Shown here: piece after piece, positions 44,310 to 51,857 of the stretch
Layout: every line of letters begins with the position of its first letter
Position numbering within the stretch: the first letter of the stretch is position 1
Assembly (NCBI RefSeq): GCF_025567195.1
Contig: NZ_JAOQJF010000003.1
Location: 62,001-126,000 of the forward strand
Reading direction: 5' to 3'
Origin: Alitiscatomonas aceti
GTDB taxonomy: Bacteria > Bacillota > Clostridia > Lachnospirales > Lachnospiraceae
Length of the DNA stretch: 64,000 bases
The notes under the pieces: model-generated
Databases searched by the model: none
Told to the model about the DNA's origin: nothing
What the model saw: the letters and a program-made list of their open reading frames with translations, nothing else
Translations under genes and position numbers: made by a program

Positions 44310-44355
44310 AAGGAAGGCTGAGAGGGGTGCATTTCCCTTTTGGCCTTCCTTTTTT
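44310..44355 (+). terminator. Terminator of the trpXYZ-like operon
   Basis: AAGGAAGGC (44310-44318) pairs with GCCTTCCTT (44343-44351), ending in a run of six T. It lies 177 bases after the ATPase stop. Confidence 0.9.
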
Positions 44356-44614
44356 ACGGCAGCACTGGCGATCTCCGGGATTTGTAAAATAATTTGTAAA
44401 CGGACCATAATGTGCGGAAATATACAATTCCGTCAAAAACGATAAGGTCAGATTATGTCACACCTGCTGGCTCTGGCTTCCAGGCGATGGATAGGGATAT
44501 AAAATGTATATGGAAAAACAAAAAAAAGTAAATAAAACTTAAAAAACAGGAGGAAGTTCTATGCTACAATGAAAAAAACTGGAAACGGACTGAGGAGCGA
44601 AGGAGGACGGCGGA
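44356..44614. other. AT-rich intergenic stretch before a lipoprotein gene
   Basis: No gene is convincing. GGAGGAAG followed by ATG CTA CAA TGA (about 44550-44571) would be a three-codon frame. A long A-rich tract (about 44514-44547) stands out against the GC-rich surroundings. No promoter pair at good spacing was found. Confidence 0.4.
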
Positions 44615-45877
44615 ATGAGACGAGAGAATACGGGTGCGGCCGGATGGAAAAGGGCCGGAGTGTTTGCGGGAATGGCGGTGCTGGCGGCGGTGCTTTCCGG
44701 CTGCGGAAAGGGTGCAGAAGCGGATTTTTCCCTTGCGGAGCCTGCCTGGACAGAGGAACAGACCTCCCCTGCGGAGCCTGCCCGGACAGAAGCACAGACC
44801 TCCCCGGCAGAGGATGCCCGGACCGGAGGAATCCTGGAGGCGGCCGCCGGAAACTGGCGGCTGGCCGGGACAAAGACAGAGGATCATCTGAAGGAGTTTG
44901 GAGATCTCCAGGAAATGTTTGGGACCGGGATTCATGAGGGAAGCCAGATGACCATTGGCGCGGACGGAAGCTTTTCCTTTTATCTGGGGATTGTCTTAGG
45001 CGGAGAGGGTACGGTCCGGGAGGAAGACGGGATCCTCGTGGCAGATATAACGCCCTATGAGCCAGAGGGGAGAGGAGGAAGTCCTGCGTCCTTTGCAGTG
45101 ATCCCTGTGACGGAGGATGGGAGCTGGTATCTGACCACAGAAACCATGGGAGAGACCATGTACTGGGAACGGCTGCCGGGGACTGACGGAGCGGAGTCTG
45201 GGCAGGATGGACAGGAGGCGGAGATGGCTGTTATAGAGTCCGGTGCCAGTCTGCCGGCGTCCTATGGAAAAATCCTCTGGGACGCATACAGTCAAGGGCT
45301 CCTTCCCGATGGGAGGCCGCTGGATTACAGAGACGAGGAGGAAACGCAGAAAAATAGCTTTGCGATCTGTGATGTGGACGGAGACGGGAAAGAGGAACTG
45401 TTGTTAAAATGGACGGCCGCATGCGTGGCTGGGATGGGGGAATTTGTATACGGCTGCGACGGCGAAGAATGTTATCTGGAGATGAACGAATTCCCGGAAG
45501 TCCGATATTATAAAAATGGCAGCGCATCGGCGGACTGGTCCCATAACCAGGGGCTGGCGGGCCGGGTCTGGCCCCAGAACTATTACCGTTATGATCCGGA
45601 AAGGGATGTATATGAGTCCTATGGCAGTATGGATGCATGGGATAAGGGTGTGATGGATGAGAAGTTCCCGGACGAGATCGATGAGGATGGCGACGGTCTG
45701 ATCTTTTATCTGATGCCGGCAGGCTGGGATGGAGACTATAATAAGAGGGCAGTAAAGGACGGGGCGTTTTATGCGAAATGGAGAAAGGAATGTCTGGGGG
45801 ATGAGGAGGAGATCCAGCCTCTTTATAGGGCACTGACACGGGAAAATATAGAGGCTCTGGGGTTCGCGGAGCCATAA
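44615..45877 (+). CDS. Lipoprotein of unknown function with calcium-loop-like motif
   Basis: 420 residues. Lipobox AVLSGC, then a linker with near-repeats of AEPAWTEEQTSP / AEPARTEAQTSP, then a domain (about 70-190, GNWRLAGTKTEDHLKEFGD) like those that score a peptide's fit to a lipocalin-type barrel, and a C-terminal domain with CDVDGDGKEELLL, an EF-hand or FG-GAP-like loop. Several such loops (DEDGDGL) suggest metal binding. GGAGGACGG lies upstream of ATG 44615. Function not known. Confidence 0.72.
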   Translation: MRRENTGAAGWKRAGVFAGMAVLAAVLSGCGKGAEADFSLAEPAWTEEQTSPAEPARTEAQTSPAEDARTGGILEAAAGNWRLAGTKTEDHLKEFGDLQEMFGTGIHEGSQMTIGADGSFSFYLGIVLGGEGTVREEDGILVADITPYEPEGRGGSPASFAVIPVTEDGSWYLTTETMGETMYWERLPGTDGAESGQDGQEAEMAVIESGASLPASYGKILWDAYSQGLLPDGRPLDYRDEEETQKNSFAICDVDGDGKEELLLKWTAACVAGMGEFVYGCDGEECYLEMNEFPEVRYYKNGSASADWSHNQGLAGRVWPQNYYRYDPERDVYESYGSMDAWDKGVMDEKFPDEIDEDGDGLIFYLMPAGWDGDYNKRAVKDGAFYAKWRKECLGDEEEIQPLYRALTRENIEALGFAEP

Positions 45878-45883
45878 AAGGAG

Positions 45884-45925
45884 AAAGGACCGGGTCCGGC
45901 GTTTTGCCGGGCTCCGGTCCCTTTT
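45884..45925. terminator. Bidirectional terminator between convergent genes
   Basis: AAAGGACCGG-type arm (from 45884) pairs with CCGGTCCCTTTT on the right, with CCGGC / GCCGG inside. It serves the lipoprotein gene and the YihY gene facing it. Confidence 0.85.
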
Positions 45926-46778
45926 ACTTATGCGGGCAGTGAGCCAGGTTCCAGTTCCGGGATGGGGCGTGAAGCTCCCACCACCAGTTGATCTCCGCGC
46001 CCATGAACAGGATACAGATACAGAAATACAGCCACAGCATCATCAGGATCACTGCCGCCAGGCTTCCGTAGGTCACAGTGAAATTTTTAAAATACCGGAA
46101 GTAAATGGAGAATGCGGTGGAAAACAGGGCCCAGCCCACGGCTGCGAAGGCAGCTCCCGGCGTCTGGCTTTTAACGGAAAGCCTGCGGAAAGGAAGGACC
46201 GCATAAATAGCCAGGAAAAATATAAATAAAATAGCCAGGGTGACCAGGCCTCTCACAGGAAAGGCCAGAAAATCAAAGGTGGACATCAAAGGGATCCAGG
46301 CCCAGACCTGTTTCTGGATCTGCTCCCCGAACACCAGGAGCACCATGCACAAAAGACACATGAGGGAAAAAAGGACTGTATATCCGGCGCAGATGATCCG
46401 GCGGACGATATAGTTTCTCTGGATCTCTGTGCCCCAGACCCGGTTTAAGCCCCGCTCGATGCTTAACATTCCCCGGGAGGAGGACCAGAGGGCTGCAATG
46501 GCCGTGGCTGACAAAAGGGCCATGGGAGAGTCGGAATGGAGACTGTCCAGCACATAGACCACCAGGCCGTCCAGGGTATCCGGCACCATCTGGACCACCA
46601 GGGACAGAAGATCGGACTCGTTCACCAGAGGCGTGGCCTGGATCAGGGATAAAAGGAGCATGAGGAAAGGGATGGAGGCCAGGATGATAAAAAAGGAGGC
46701 CTGGGCCGCATAGACGGACATTTCGTCTTTGGAATATTTTTCAAAGAGCCGTTTGCATTCCAGTAAAAAACGGATCAT
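45924..46778 (-). CDS. YihY/BrkB family membrane protein
   Basis: 284 residues, six hydrophobic segments. The family pattern is visible in YAAQASFFIILASIPFLMLL, WSSSRGMLSIERGLNRVWG and YGSLAAVILMMLWLYFC. Once called ribonuclease BN by mistake; the role is unknown. Start at 46778 has AAGGAGA eight bases upstream; an in-frame start at 46886 is rejected. Confidence 0.9.
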   Translation of the reverse strand: MIRFLLECKRLFEKYSKDEMSVYAAQASFFIILASIPFLMLLLSLIQATPLVNESDLLSLVVQMVPDTLDGLVVYVLDSLHSDSPMALLSATAIAALWSSSRGMLSIERGLNRVWGTEIQRNYIVRRIICAGYTVLFSLMCLLCMVLLVFGEQIQKQVWAWIPLMSTFDFLAFPVRGLVTLAILFIFFLAIYAVLPFRRLSVKSQTPGAAFAAVGWALFSTAFSIYFRYFKNFTVTYGSLAAVILMMLWLYFCICILFMGAEINWWWELHAPSRNWNLAHCPHK

Positions 46779-47044
46779 AGGACAAGTCTCCTTTCCATAA
46801 TATGGGTACGGGGGTACCGGTCCGGGAGCCGGGTCCTTTCTGCTGACCGGCATCAGAGTCCTGGTATCATAAAAAGATATTAGCATGACGGGAGAAAAAT
46901 GACAAGGAGAACCATGGCAGTTTATGTCGAACGAAACATGGATCTTTTTGTTCTAAGAAAAGAAACGGCTGAATACATATTATAGTGTGCCGGAGAGAAC
47001 GGCCGGTCAGAAGGACTGATCATATCGAATAAAGGAGAAATACT

Positions 47045-47671
47045 ATGTCAGAAAAAGTTATGGAAAACAACAGGGTCACGGTCATCGGAACCATCGTATC
47101 AGACTTTACATTCAGCCATGCAGTGTTCGGGGAGGGATTTTATCTTGTGGATCTTTCTGTCAGCCGGCTCAGCGAGCAGGCGGATGTGATCCCTCTTATG
47201 GTTTCGGAGCGGCTTATGGATGTGACAAGGGATTACCGGGGCTGCACCATCGAGGCTGACGGCCAGTTCCGTTCCTATAACCGCCATGAAGGCGTGAAAA
47301 ACCGCCTGGTGCTTTCTGTGTTCGTGCGGGAGGTACAGTTTTTAGAGGAATTTACCGATTATACCAAGACCAACCAGATCTTTCTGGACGGATACATATG
47401 TAAGGAGCCCATATACAGGAAAACGCCTCTGGGACGGGAGATCGCGGACCTTCTGGTGGCCGTGAACCGTCCTTATGGGAAGTCTGACTACATTCCCTGC
47501 ATCGCCTGGGGAAGGAACGCCCGGTTTGCCTCGGGATTTTCCGTGGGGACCAGGATCCAGATCTGGGGCCGGGTCCAGAGCCGGGAATACACGAAAAAGC
47601 TCAGTGAGACCGAGTGTGAGAAGAGGACGGCGTATGAGGTATCGGTCAGCAAGCTGGAATGCTGCCAGTGA
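47045..47671 (+). CDS. Single-stranded DNA-binding-like protein with two OB folds
   Basis: 208 residues. Two OB-type halves: residues about 8-105 (NRVTVIGTIVSDFTF, LVLSVFVREVQF) and about 112-205 (NQIFLDGYICKEPIYRKTPLG, YIPCIAWGRNARF, IQIWGRVQSREY). The second half is SSB/PriB-like. There is no acidic SSB tail, and the main replicative ssb should be elsewhere. GGAGAA precedes ATG 47045. Single gene. Confidence 0.78.
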   Translation: MSEKVMENNRVTVIGTIVSDFTFSHAVFGEGFYLVDLSVSRLSEQADVIPLMVSERLMDVTRDYRGCTIEADGQFRSYNRHEGVKNRLVLSVFVREVQFLEEFTDYTKTNQIFLDGYICKEPIYRKTPLGREIADLLVAVNRPYGKSDYIPCIAWGRNARFASGFSVGTRIQIWGRVQSREYTKKLSETECEKRTAYEVSVSKLECCQ

Positions 47672-47774
47672 TCCGGGAGACAGCAGGGTCCGGAAGAAGG
47701 GAGGTTTCCTGAAGAGGCGGCCCGCCGCAGACAGGGAAGCCCCAGGGCGGTCTTAGCTCCTGTTTAAGGAAAAC

Positions 47775-47803
47775 TTGCAAAATACGAAAAAATGTGTTAA
47801 GAT
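47775..47803 (+). promoter_or_regulatory. Promoter of the CobA-like gene
   Basis: TTGCAA (47775-47780), 17 bases, TAAGAT (47798-47803). The leader is about 65 bases. No cobalamin riboswitch is visible; the space is too short for one. Confidence 0.65.
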
Positions 47804-47875
47804 ATGCGGGCTTAGATCCATCTTACTGAATATATCTGTGAAAACGGATCGTACATAAAGGATGAGGTGCTGGAC

Positions 47876-48361
47876 ATGAGAAAAAATACGATACGCATAA
47901 TCTATGGTCCCGGAAATGGAAAATCTGCCTCCGCAGTGGGGTATGGACTGCTGGGAGCCCTGGCCGGGAAAAAGGTGATCATCGTGCAGTTTTTAAAGGG
48001 CGTTCTGGAGGAAAGGAGCCTGGAGATCCTGGAGCGCATGGATCTGGAGATGAAGGTGTTTCGTTTCGAGCGTTCCCGATGCTATTTTGAGGATCTTCCA
48101 GAGGACCAGAAAAAGGAAGAGACCATGAATCTGAGGAACGGCTTTAATTTTGCAAAAAAGGTCATGGCTACGGGAGAGTGTGACCTGCTGATCCTGGACG
48201 AGGTCCTGGGCCTGGTGGACCAGGAGGTGATCTCCAGGGAGGAATTTATCCGTTTCCTCCAGTCTGCGGACGACGAGACGGATCTGATCATGACCGGACG
48301 GGTCTGCCCCGATGAGATCCGGCAGTATGCGGATCAGATCTCCTATGTGGAAAATCTGTAA
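47876..48361 (+). CDS. CobA/BtuR/CobO-like P-loop protein, short form
   Basis: 161 residues. IIYGPGNGKSASAVGYG is a P-loop in the place of the family's GNGKGKTTAA; VIIVQFLKG, CDLLILDEV and DLIMTGR follow in the family order. The C-terminal part with the family's His and AQxGIEY region, present in CobA, is missing here. Known members adenosylate corrinoids with ATP. Activity is plausible but not assured. ATG 47876 has GAGG eight bases upstream. No other cobalamin gene is in the window. Confidence 0.75.
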   Translation: MRKNTIRIIYGPGNGKSASAVGYGLLGALAGKKVIIVQFLKGVLEERSLEILERMDLEMKVFRFERSRCYFEDLPEDQKKEETMNLRNGFNFAKKVMATGECDLLILDEVLGLVDQEVISREEFIRFLQSADDETDLIMTGRVCPDEIRQYADQISYVENL

Positions 48362-48401
48362 TGGCCGGGGATCCCGGGCCTGTCAGGCGGAAATTTAAAA
48401 G

Positions 48402-48490
48402 TTGACAATTCCCTGGATTGATGATAGGATTATGGAAAACGAGGGATGAAGTTTTGGAGCTGGCGTCTTGGCGGATGTCGGCTCTTTTTT
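48402..48490 (+). promoter_or_regulatory. dapA promoter and leader hairpin (possible attenuator)
   Basis: TTGACA (48402-48407), 17 bases, TAGGAT (48425-48430). In the 67-base leader GAGCTGGC (48457-48464) pairs with GTCGGCTC (48477-48484, two wobble pairs) and six T follow (48485-48490), immediately before the ribosome site. That is the layout of an intrinsic terminator between promoter and gene. No known lysine riboswitch fits in the space. Confidence 0.6.
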
Positions 48491-48503
48491 GGAGGAGGAG
48501 CAT

Positions 48504-49388
48504 ATGGCTATTTTTGAAGGTGCAGGTGTTGCCATCGTAACACCATTTAAAGAAAACGGCGAGATCAGCTTTGATAAACTGGATGAGCTCATTGAGGAGC
48601 AGATCGCAGGCCATACGGACTGTATCGTCTCCATGGGAACCACCGGAGAATCTGCCACCACCACAGAGGAGGAGCATCTGGAGGTGATCCGCTTTACCTG
48701 TGAGAGAGTGAAGGGAAGGATCCCCGTGATCGCGGGAACCGGCTCCAACTGCACAAAGACGGCGATCACCCTTTCTGAGGAAGCGGAAGGAGCGGGAGCC
48801 GACGGCGTGCTTCTGGTGTCCCCGTATTATAATAAGGCCACCCAGAATGGATTAAAGGCTCACTTTACAGCTGTGGCCAACGCCATCAAGATCCCCGCAG
48901 TCCTTTATAATATTCCCAGCCGTACCGGCGTAAACATCGCTCCGCAGACCATCGTGGATCTCTGTCGGGACGTGCCCAATATCGTAGGCGTGAAGGAGGC
49001 CAGCGGGAACTTTTCCGCCATTGCGGAGATCATGCAGTTATCAGATGGAGCCGTGGATCTGTATTCCGGCAACGACGACCAGATCGTTCCGCTCTTAGCT
49101 CTGGGAGGAAAAGGAGTGATCTCTGTCCTTTCCAATATTGCGCCCAGAACGGCCCATGATATCTGTGAAAAGTTCTTCCAGGGAGACCTGGAGGGCAGCA
49201 GAAAGCTCCAGTTAAAGGCTCTGCCCCTCATTAAGGCCCTGTTCTGCGAGGTGAATCCGATCCCCGTGCGTGCGGCCTTAAATCTCATGGGGAAACAGGT
49301 GGGAGTGCCCAGGCTTCCGCTGACAGAGATGGAACCGGCTCACCAGGAGCTTTTAAAGAAAGAAATGGAAAAATTCGGACTTTTATAA
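48504..49388 (+). CDS. dapA: 4-hydroxy-tetrahydrodipicolinate synthase
   Basis: 294 residues. Condenses pyruvate and aspartate semialdehyde, first step of the lysine/diaminopimelate branch. GTTGESATT, the tyrosine in VLYNIPSRTG and the Schiff-base lysine in GVKEASG are present. ATG 48504 has GGAGGAGG upstream; the in-frame start at 48468 lies in the leader hairpin. dapB follows 23 bases later. Confidence 0.97.
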   Translation: MAIFEGAGVAIVTPFKENGEISFDKLDELIEEQIAGHTDCIVSMGTTGESATTTEEEHLEVIRFTCERVKGRIPVIAGTGSNCTKTAITLSEEAEGAGADGVLLVSPYYNKATQNGLKAHFTAVANAIKIPAVLYNIPSRTGVNIAPQTIVDLCRDVPNIVGVKEASGNFSAIAEIMQLSDGAVDLYSGNDDQIVPLLALGGKGVISVLSNIAPRTAHDICEKFFQGDLEGSRKLQLKALPLIKALFCEVNPIPVRAALNLMGKQVGVPRLPLTEMEPAHQELLKKEMEKFGLL

Positions 49389-49411
49389 ATTTCTGTTTTG
49401 GAGGCATAATT

Positions 49412-50164
49412 ATGGTAAATGCGATCTTAAACGGCTGCAACGGAGCCATGGGCCGGGTGATCACGGACATCGTTTCAAAGGACGACGGGATCCGGATCGT
49501 GGCCGGTGTGGACGTGAATCCCTTAAAGCTGGCAGATTATGAGGTATACGAAACCCTGGACCAGTGTCCGGCGGCCGATGTGGTCATCGATTTTTCTTCT
49601 GCGAAGGCCACGGACGGCGTTGTGGCTTACTGTGAAAAAACGAAGACGCCGGTGGTCTTATGTACCACAGGGCTTTCGGAGGAGCAGCTGGAGCGGGTGA
49701 AGGCCCTTGGAGAGACCACGGCGGTACTCCGGTCCGCCAATATGTCCCTGGGTGTGAACCTTTTATTTAAGATCTTAAAGCAGGCGGCTCCTGTGCTGGC
49801 AGAGGCGGGCTTTGATATCGAGATCCTGGAGAAGCACCACAACCAGAAGGTGGACGCTCCCAGCGGAACGGCCCTGGCCCTGGCCGATGTGGTCAATGAG
49901 AGCCTGGGGAACGAATACCACTATAAATACGACAGGACTGCCGAGCGTGTGAAGCGCGATAAAAAAGAGATCGGCATCCAGGCCATCCGCGGCGGCTCCA
50001 TTGTGGGCGAGCACGACGTGATTTTTGCGGGACAGGACGAGGTGGTCACCTTCCAGCATACGGCGTATTCCAAGGCCATCTTTGCCAAGGGCGCAGTTCA
50101 GGGAGCCAAATTCCTGGCAGGAAAAGCTCCGGGCATGTACGACATGGCCGATGTGATCGGCTGA
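49412..50164 (+). CDS. dapB: 4-hydroxy-tetrahydrodipicolinate reductase
   Basis: 250 residues. NAD(P)-binding GCNGAMGR, SANMSLGVN and the catalytic EKHHNQKVDAPSGTA. Second step of the branch, downstream of dapA in the same operon. Confidence 0.97.
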   Translation: MVNAILNGCNGAMGRVITDIVSKDDGIRIVAGVDVNPLKLADYEVYETLDQCPAADVVIDFSSAKATDGVVAYCEKTKTPVVLCTTGLSEEQLERVKALGETTAVLRSANMSLGVNLLFKILKQAAPVLAEAGFDIEILEKHHNQKVDAPSGTALALADVVNESLGNEYHYKYDRTAERVKRDKKEIGIQAIRGGSIVGEHDVIFAGQDEVVTFQHTAYSKAIFAKGAVQGAKFLAGKAPGMYDMADVIG

Positions 50165-50171
50165 TACATAT

Positions 50172-50218
50172 TCTCCTTTCTTTCGTGCATACTAAGGCAG
50201 AAAGAAAGGAGATTTTTT
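50172..50218 (+). terminator. Terminator after dapB that contains the next ribosome site
   Basis: TCTCCTTTCTTTC (50172-50184) pairs perfectly with GAAAGAAAGGAGA (50200-50212), then six T. The AAGGAGA in the right arm (50206-50212) is also the ribosome site of the gene starting at 50222. Confidence 0.93.
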
Positions 50219-50221
50219 ATT

Positions 50222-50611
50222 ATGGAAAAGATCAGACGGATCACTTTTGGCATTATGCTGGCTGCTGTTGTCTGTGCGGCCGCTGCCTGCGGAAGAAATG
50301 ATACCAATGGAAGCACCGCAGGACAAAGCTCCGGACGGGAGGAGTCTTCCACGGCTCCCGGAAGCAGGGCCACAGAGGAGGTGCCCGGGACCTCGGCCAC
50401 AGGCGTTGACCTTCCATCCGGCGAAAGCGGGACAGACGGAGAGAGCGGCGGCGTCATCCGGGATATGGTGGATGATGTGAAGGATGGAATGGAGGAGATC
50501 ACCACCGGGACCACCGGGGCAGGAGAAAACGGCACATCCCATGGGACCGGGGACGGAACGTCCGGCCAGACCACGGGAGGCGGGGCATCCGGCACCGCAG
50601 GCGGCCAGTAA
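50222..50611 (+). CDS. Small low-complexity lipoprotein
   Basis: 129 residues. Lipobox AAAACG near residue 22, then a Ser/Thr/Gly/Glu-rich chain broken by one helix-like stretch (GGVIRDMVDDVKDGMEEI) and a Gly/Thr/Ser tail. No family recognised. The ribosome site lies inside the preceding terminator stem, so translation or expression of this gene may depend on readthrough and unfolding. Confidence 0.65.
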   Translation: MEKIRRITFGIMLAAVVCAAAACGRNDTNGSTAGQSSGREESSTAPGSRATEEVPGTSATGVDLPSGESGTDGESGGVIRDMVDDVKDGMEEITTGTTGAGENGTSHGTGDGTSGQTTGGGASGTAGGQ

Positions 50612-50708
50612 ACAGGGGACAGGGAGTAACACGAAAAATGTGGGACTCCCTCTTTTTATTCCCAGGGAAATATGGTATTCTGGTTACATAGGAAAAGGAG
50701 GTGGAGCC

Positions 50709-50999
50709 ATCCGCTATGTATACAGGCCGTACCATCCGTGGCGGCATGGATACAGAAGAGAAAAAAGAAGGAAAGCGTTCTGGTTTTTCATAAGGCTCCT
50801 GCTGGTCCTGGAGCTTCTGGCAGCGGCTTCTTTCTATATAAAGGGGCATACAGTGGTGGAGGTTTCAAGGGAAACGGCAGACGGTCCGCCGGAGCTGGAG
50901 GGGGACCGGTCAGGCGAGGTGTTCGGCATTGGGATCGAGTCCGGAGGCCCCCTGTTCTGGTTTCACAGAAAAACAGAGACGGAAACAGCCGGGCCGTAA
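50709..50999 (+). CDS. Small single-pass membrane protein with apparent ATC start
   Basis: 96 residues counted from ATC 50709. AAGGAGGT (50695-50702) lies 6 bases upstream, an ideal distance, but no ATG, GTG or TTG is in frame nearby. The product reads (M)RYVYRPYHPWRHGYRREKRRK, a basic head, then a membrane helix (AFWFFIRLLLVLELLAAASFYI) and an outer acidic/Gly-rich part. Inside-positive topology and the ribosome site argue for a real gene. Either ATC is used or an ATG has mutated to ATC. Confidence 0.55.
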   Translation: MRYVYRPYHPWRHGYRREKRRKAFWFFIRLLLVLELLAAASFYIKGHTVVEVSRETADGPPELEGDRSGEVFGIGIESGGPLFWFHRKTETETAGP

Positions 51000-51007
51000 A
51001 GTTATTC

Positions 51008-51036
51008 TTGATTTTCCCAGAATGATGTATTATAAT
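51008..51036 (+). promoter_or_regulatory. Promoter of purC
   Basis: TTGATT (51008-51013), 17 bases, TATAAT (51031-51036). The leader is about 75 bases with only a weak hairpin; no purine riboswitch is seen. Confidence 0.7.
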
Positions 51037-51120
51037 TCCTTCTGAACTGTTGCTGTTTTATTTGAACAGCTTATAAATGAACCAGTTACCAACTATCAAA
51101 AGAAAAGGATGGGCAAAGGA

Positions 51121-51837
51121 ATGAAAAAAGTTGATTTACTGTACGAAGGAAAAGCAAAAAAGGTTTATACAACAGAAGATCCTGACATCTTGATCGTAGA
51201 TTATAAGGATGACGCCACTGCCATGGACGGTCTGAAAAGGGGCACCATCGTCGGCAAGGGAGCCATCAACAACCGCATGACCAACCACATCTTCAAGCTT
51301 CTGGAGAAGGAGGGGATCCCCACCCATTACGTGGAGGAGCTTTCCGACCGGGAAACAGCAGTAAAGAAGGTGGAGATCGTTCCTTTGGAGGTCATCATCC
51401 GGAATATCACTGCCGGCAGCTTTGCAAAAAAGATGGGTGTGGAAGAGGGCATCGTGTTCAAGCGCCCCACTCTGGAGTTCAGCTATAAGAACGACGACCT
51501 TCACGATCCGTTCATCAATAAATATTATGCCCTGTCCCTGGAGCTGGCCACTGAGGAAGAGATCGACACCATCACAGAATACGCCTTCAAGGTAAACGAA
51601 GTGATGAAGAAATATTTTGACAGCCTGGGCATCGACCTGGTGGACTTTAAGATCGAGTTCGGCCGCCACAAGGGCCAGATCATCCTGGCTGACGAGGTTT
51701 CCCCGGATACCTGCCGTCTCTGGGATAAGGAGACCCATGAGAAGCTAGACAAGGACCGCTTCAGAAGAGACATGGGCAACGTGGAGGACGCATACAACGA
51801 GGTATTCAGACGCCTTGGGATCGAGGACAGAAAATAG
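51121..51837 (+). CDS. purC: SAICAR synthetase
   Basis: 238 residues. Joins CAIR and aspartate. LLYEGKAKKVY, VEIVPLEVIIRNITAGSF and LVDFKIEFG are family patterns. ATG 51121 matches the usual family start; ATG 51109, four codons earlier, is possible, and neither has an ideal ribosome site. First gene of purC-purB-lysR. Confidence 0.95.
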   Translation: MKKVDLLYEGKAKKVYTTEDPDILIVDYKDDATAMDGLKRGTIVGKGAINNRMTNHIFKLLEKEGIPTHYVEELSDRETAVKKVEIVPLEVIIRNITAGSFAKKMGVEEGIVFKRPTLEFSYKNDDLHDPFINKYYALSLELATEEEIDTITEYAFKVNEVMKKYFDSLGIDLVDFKIEFGRHKGQIILADEVSPDTCRLWDKETHEKLDKDRFRRDMGNVEDAYNEVFRRLGIEDRK

Positions 51838-51857
51838 TATAGGAAAAGAGGAATATC

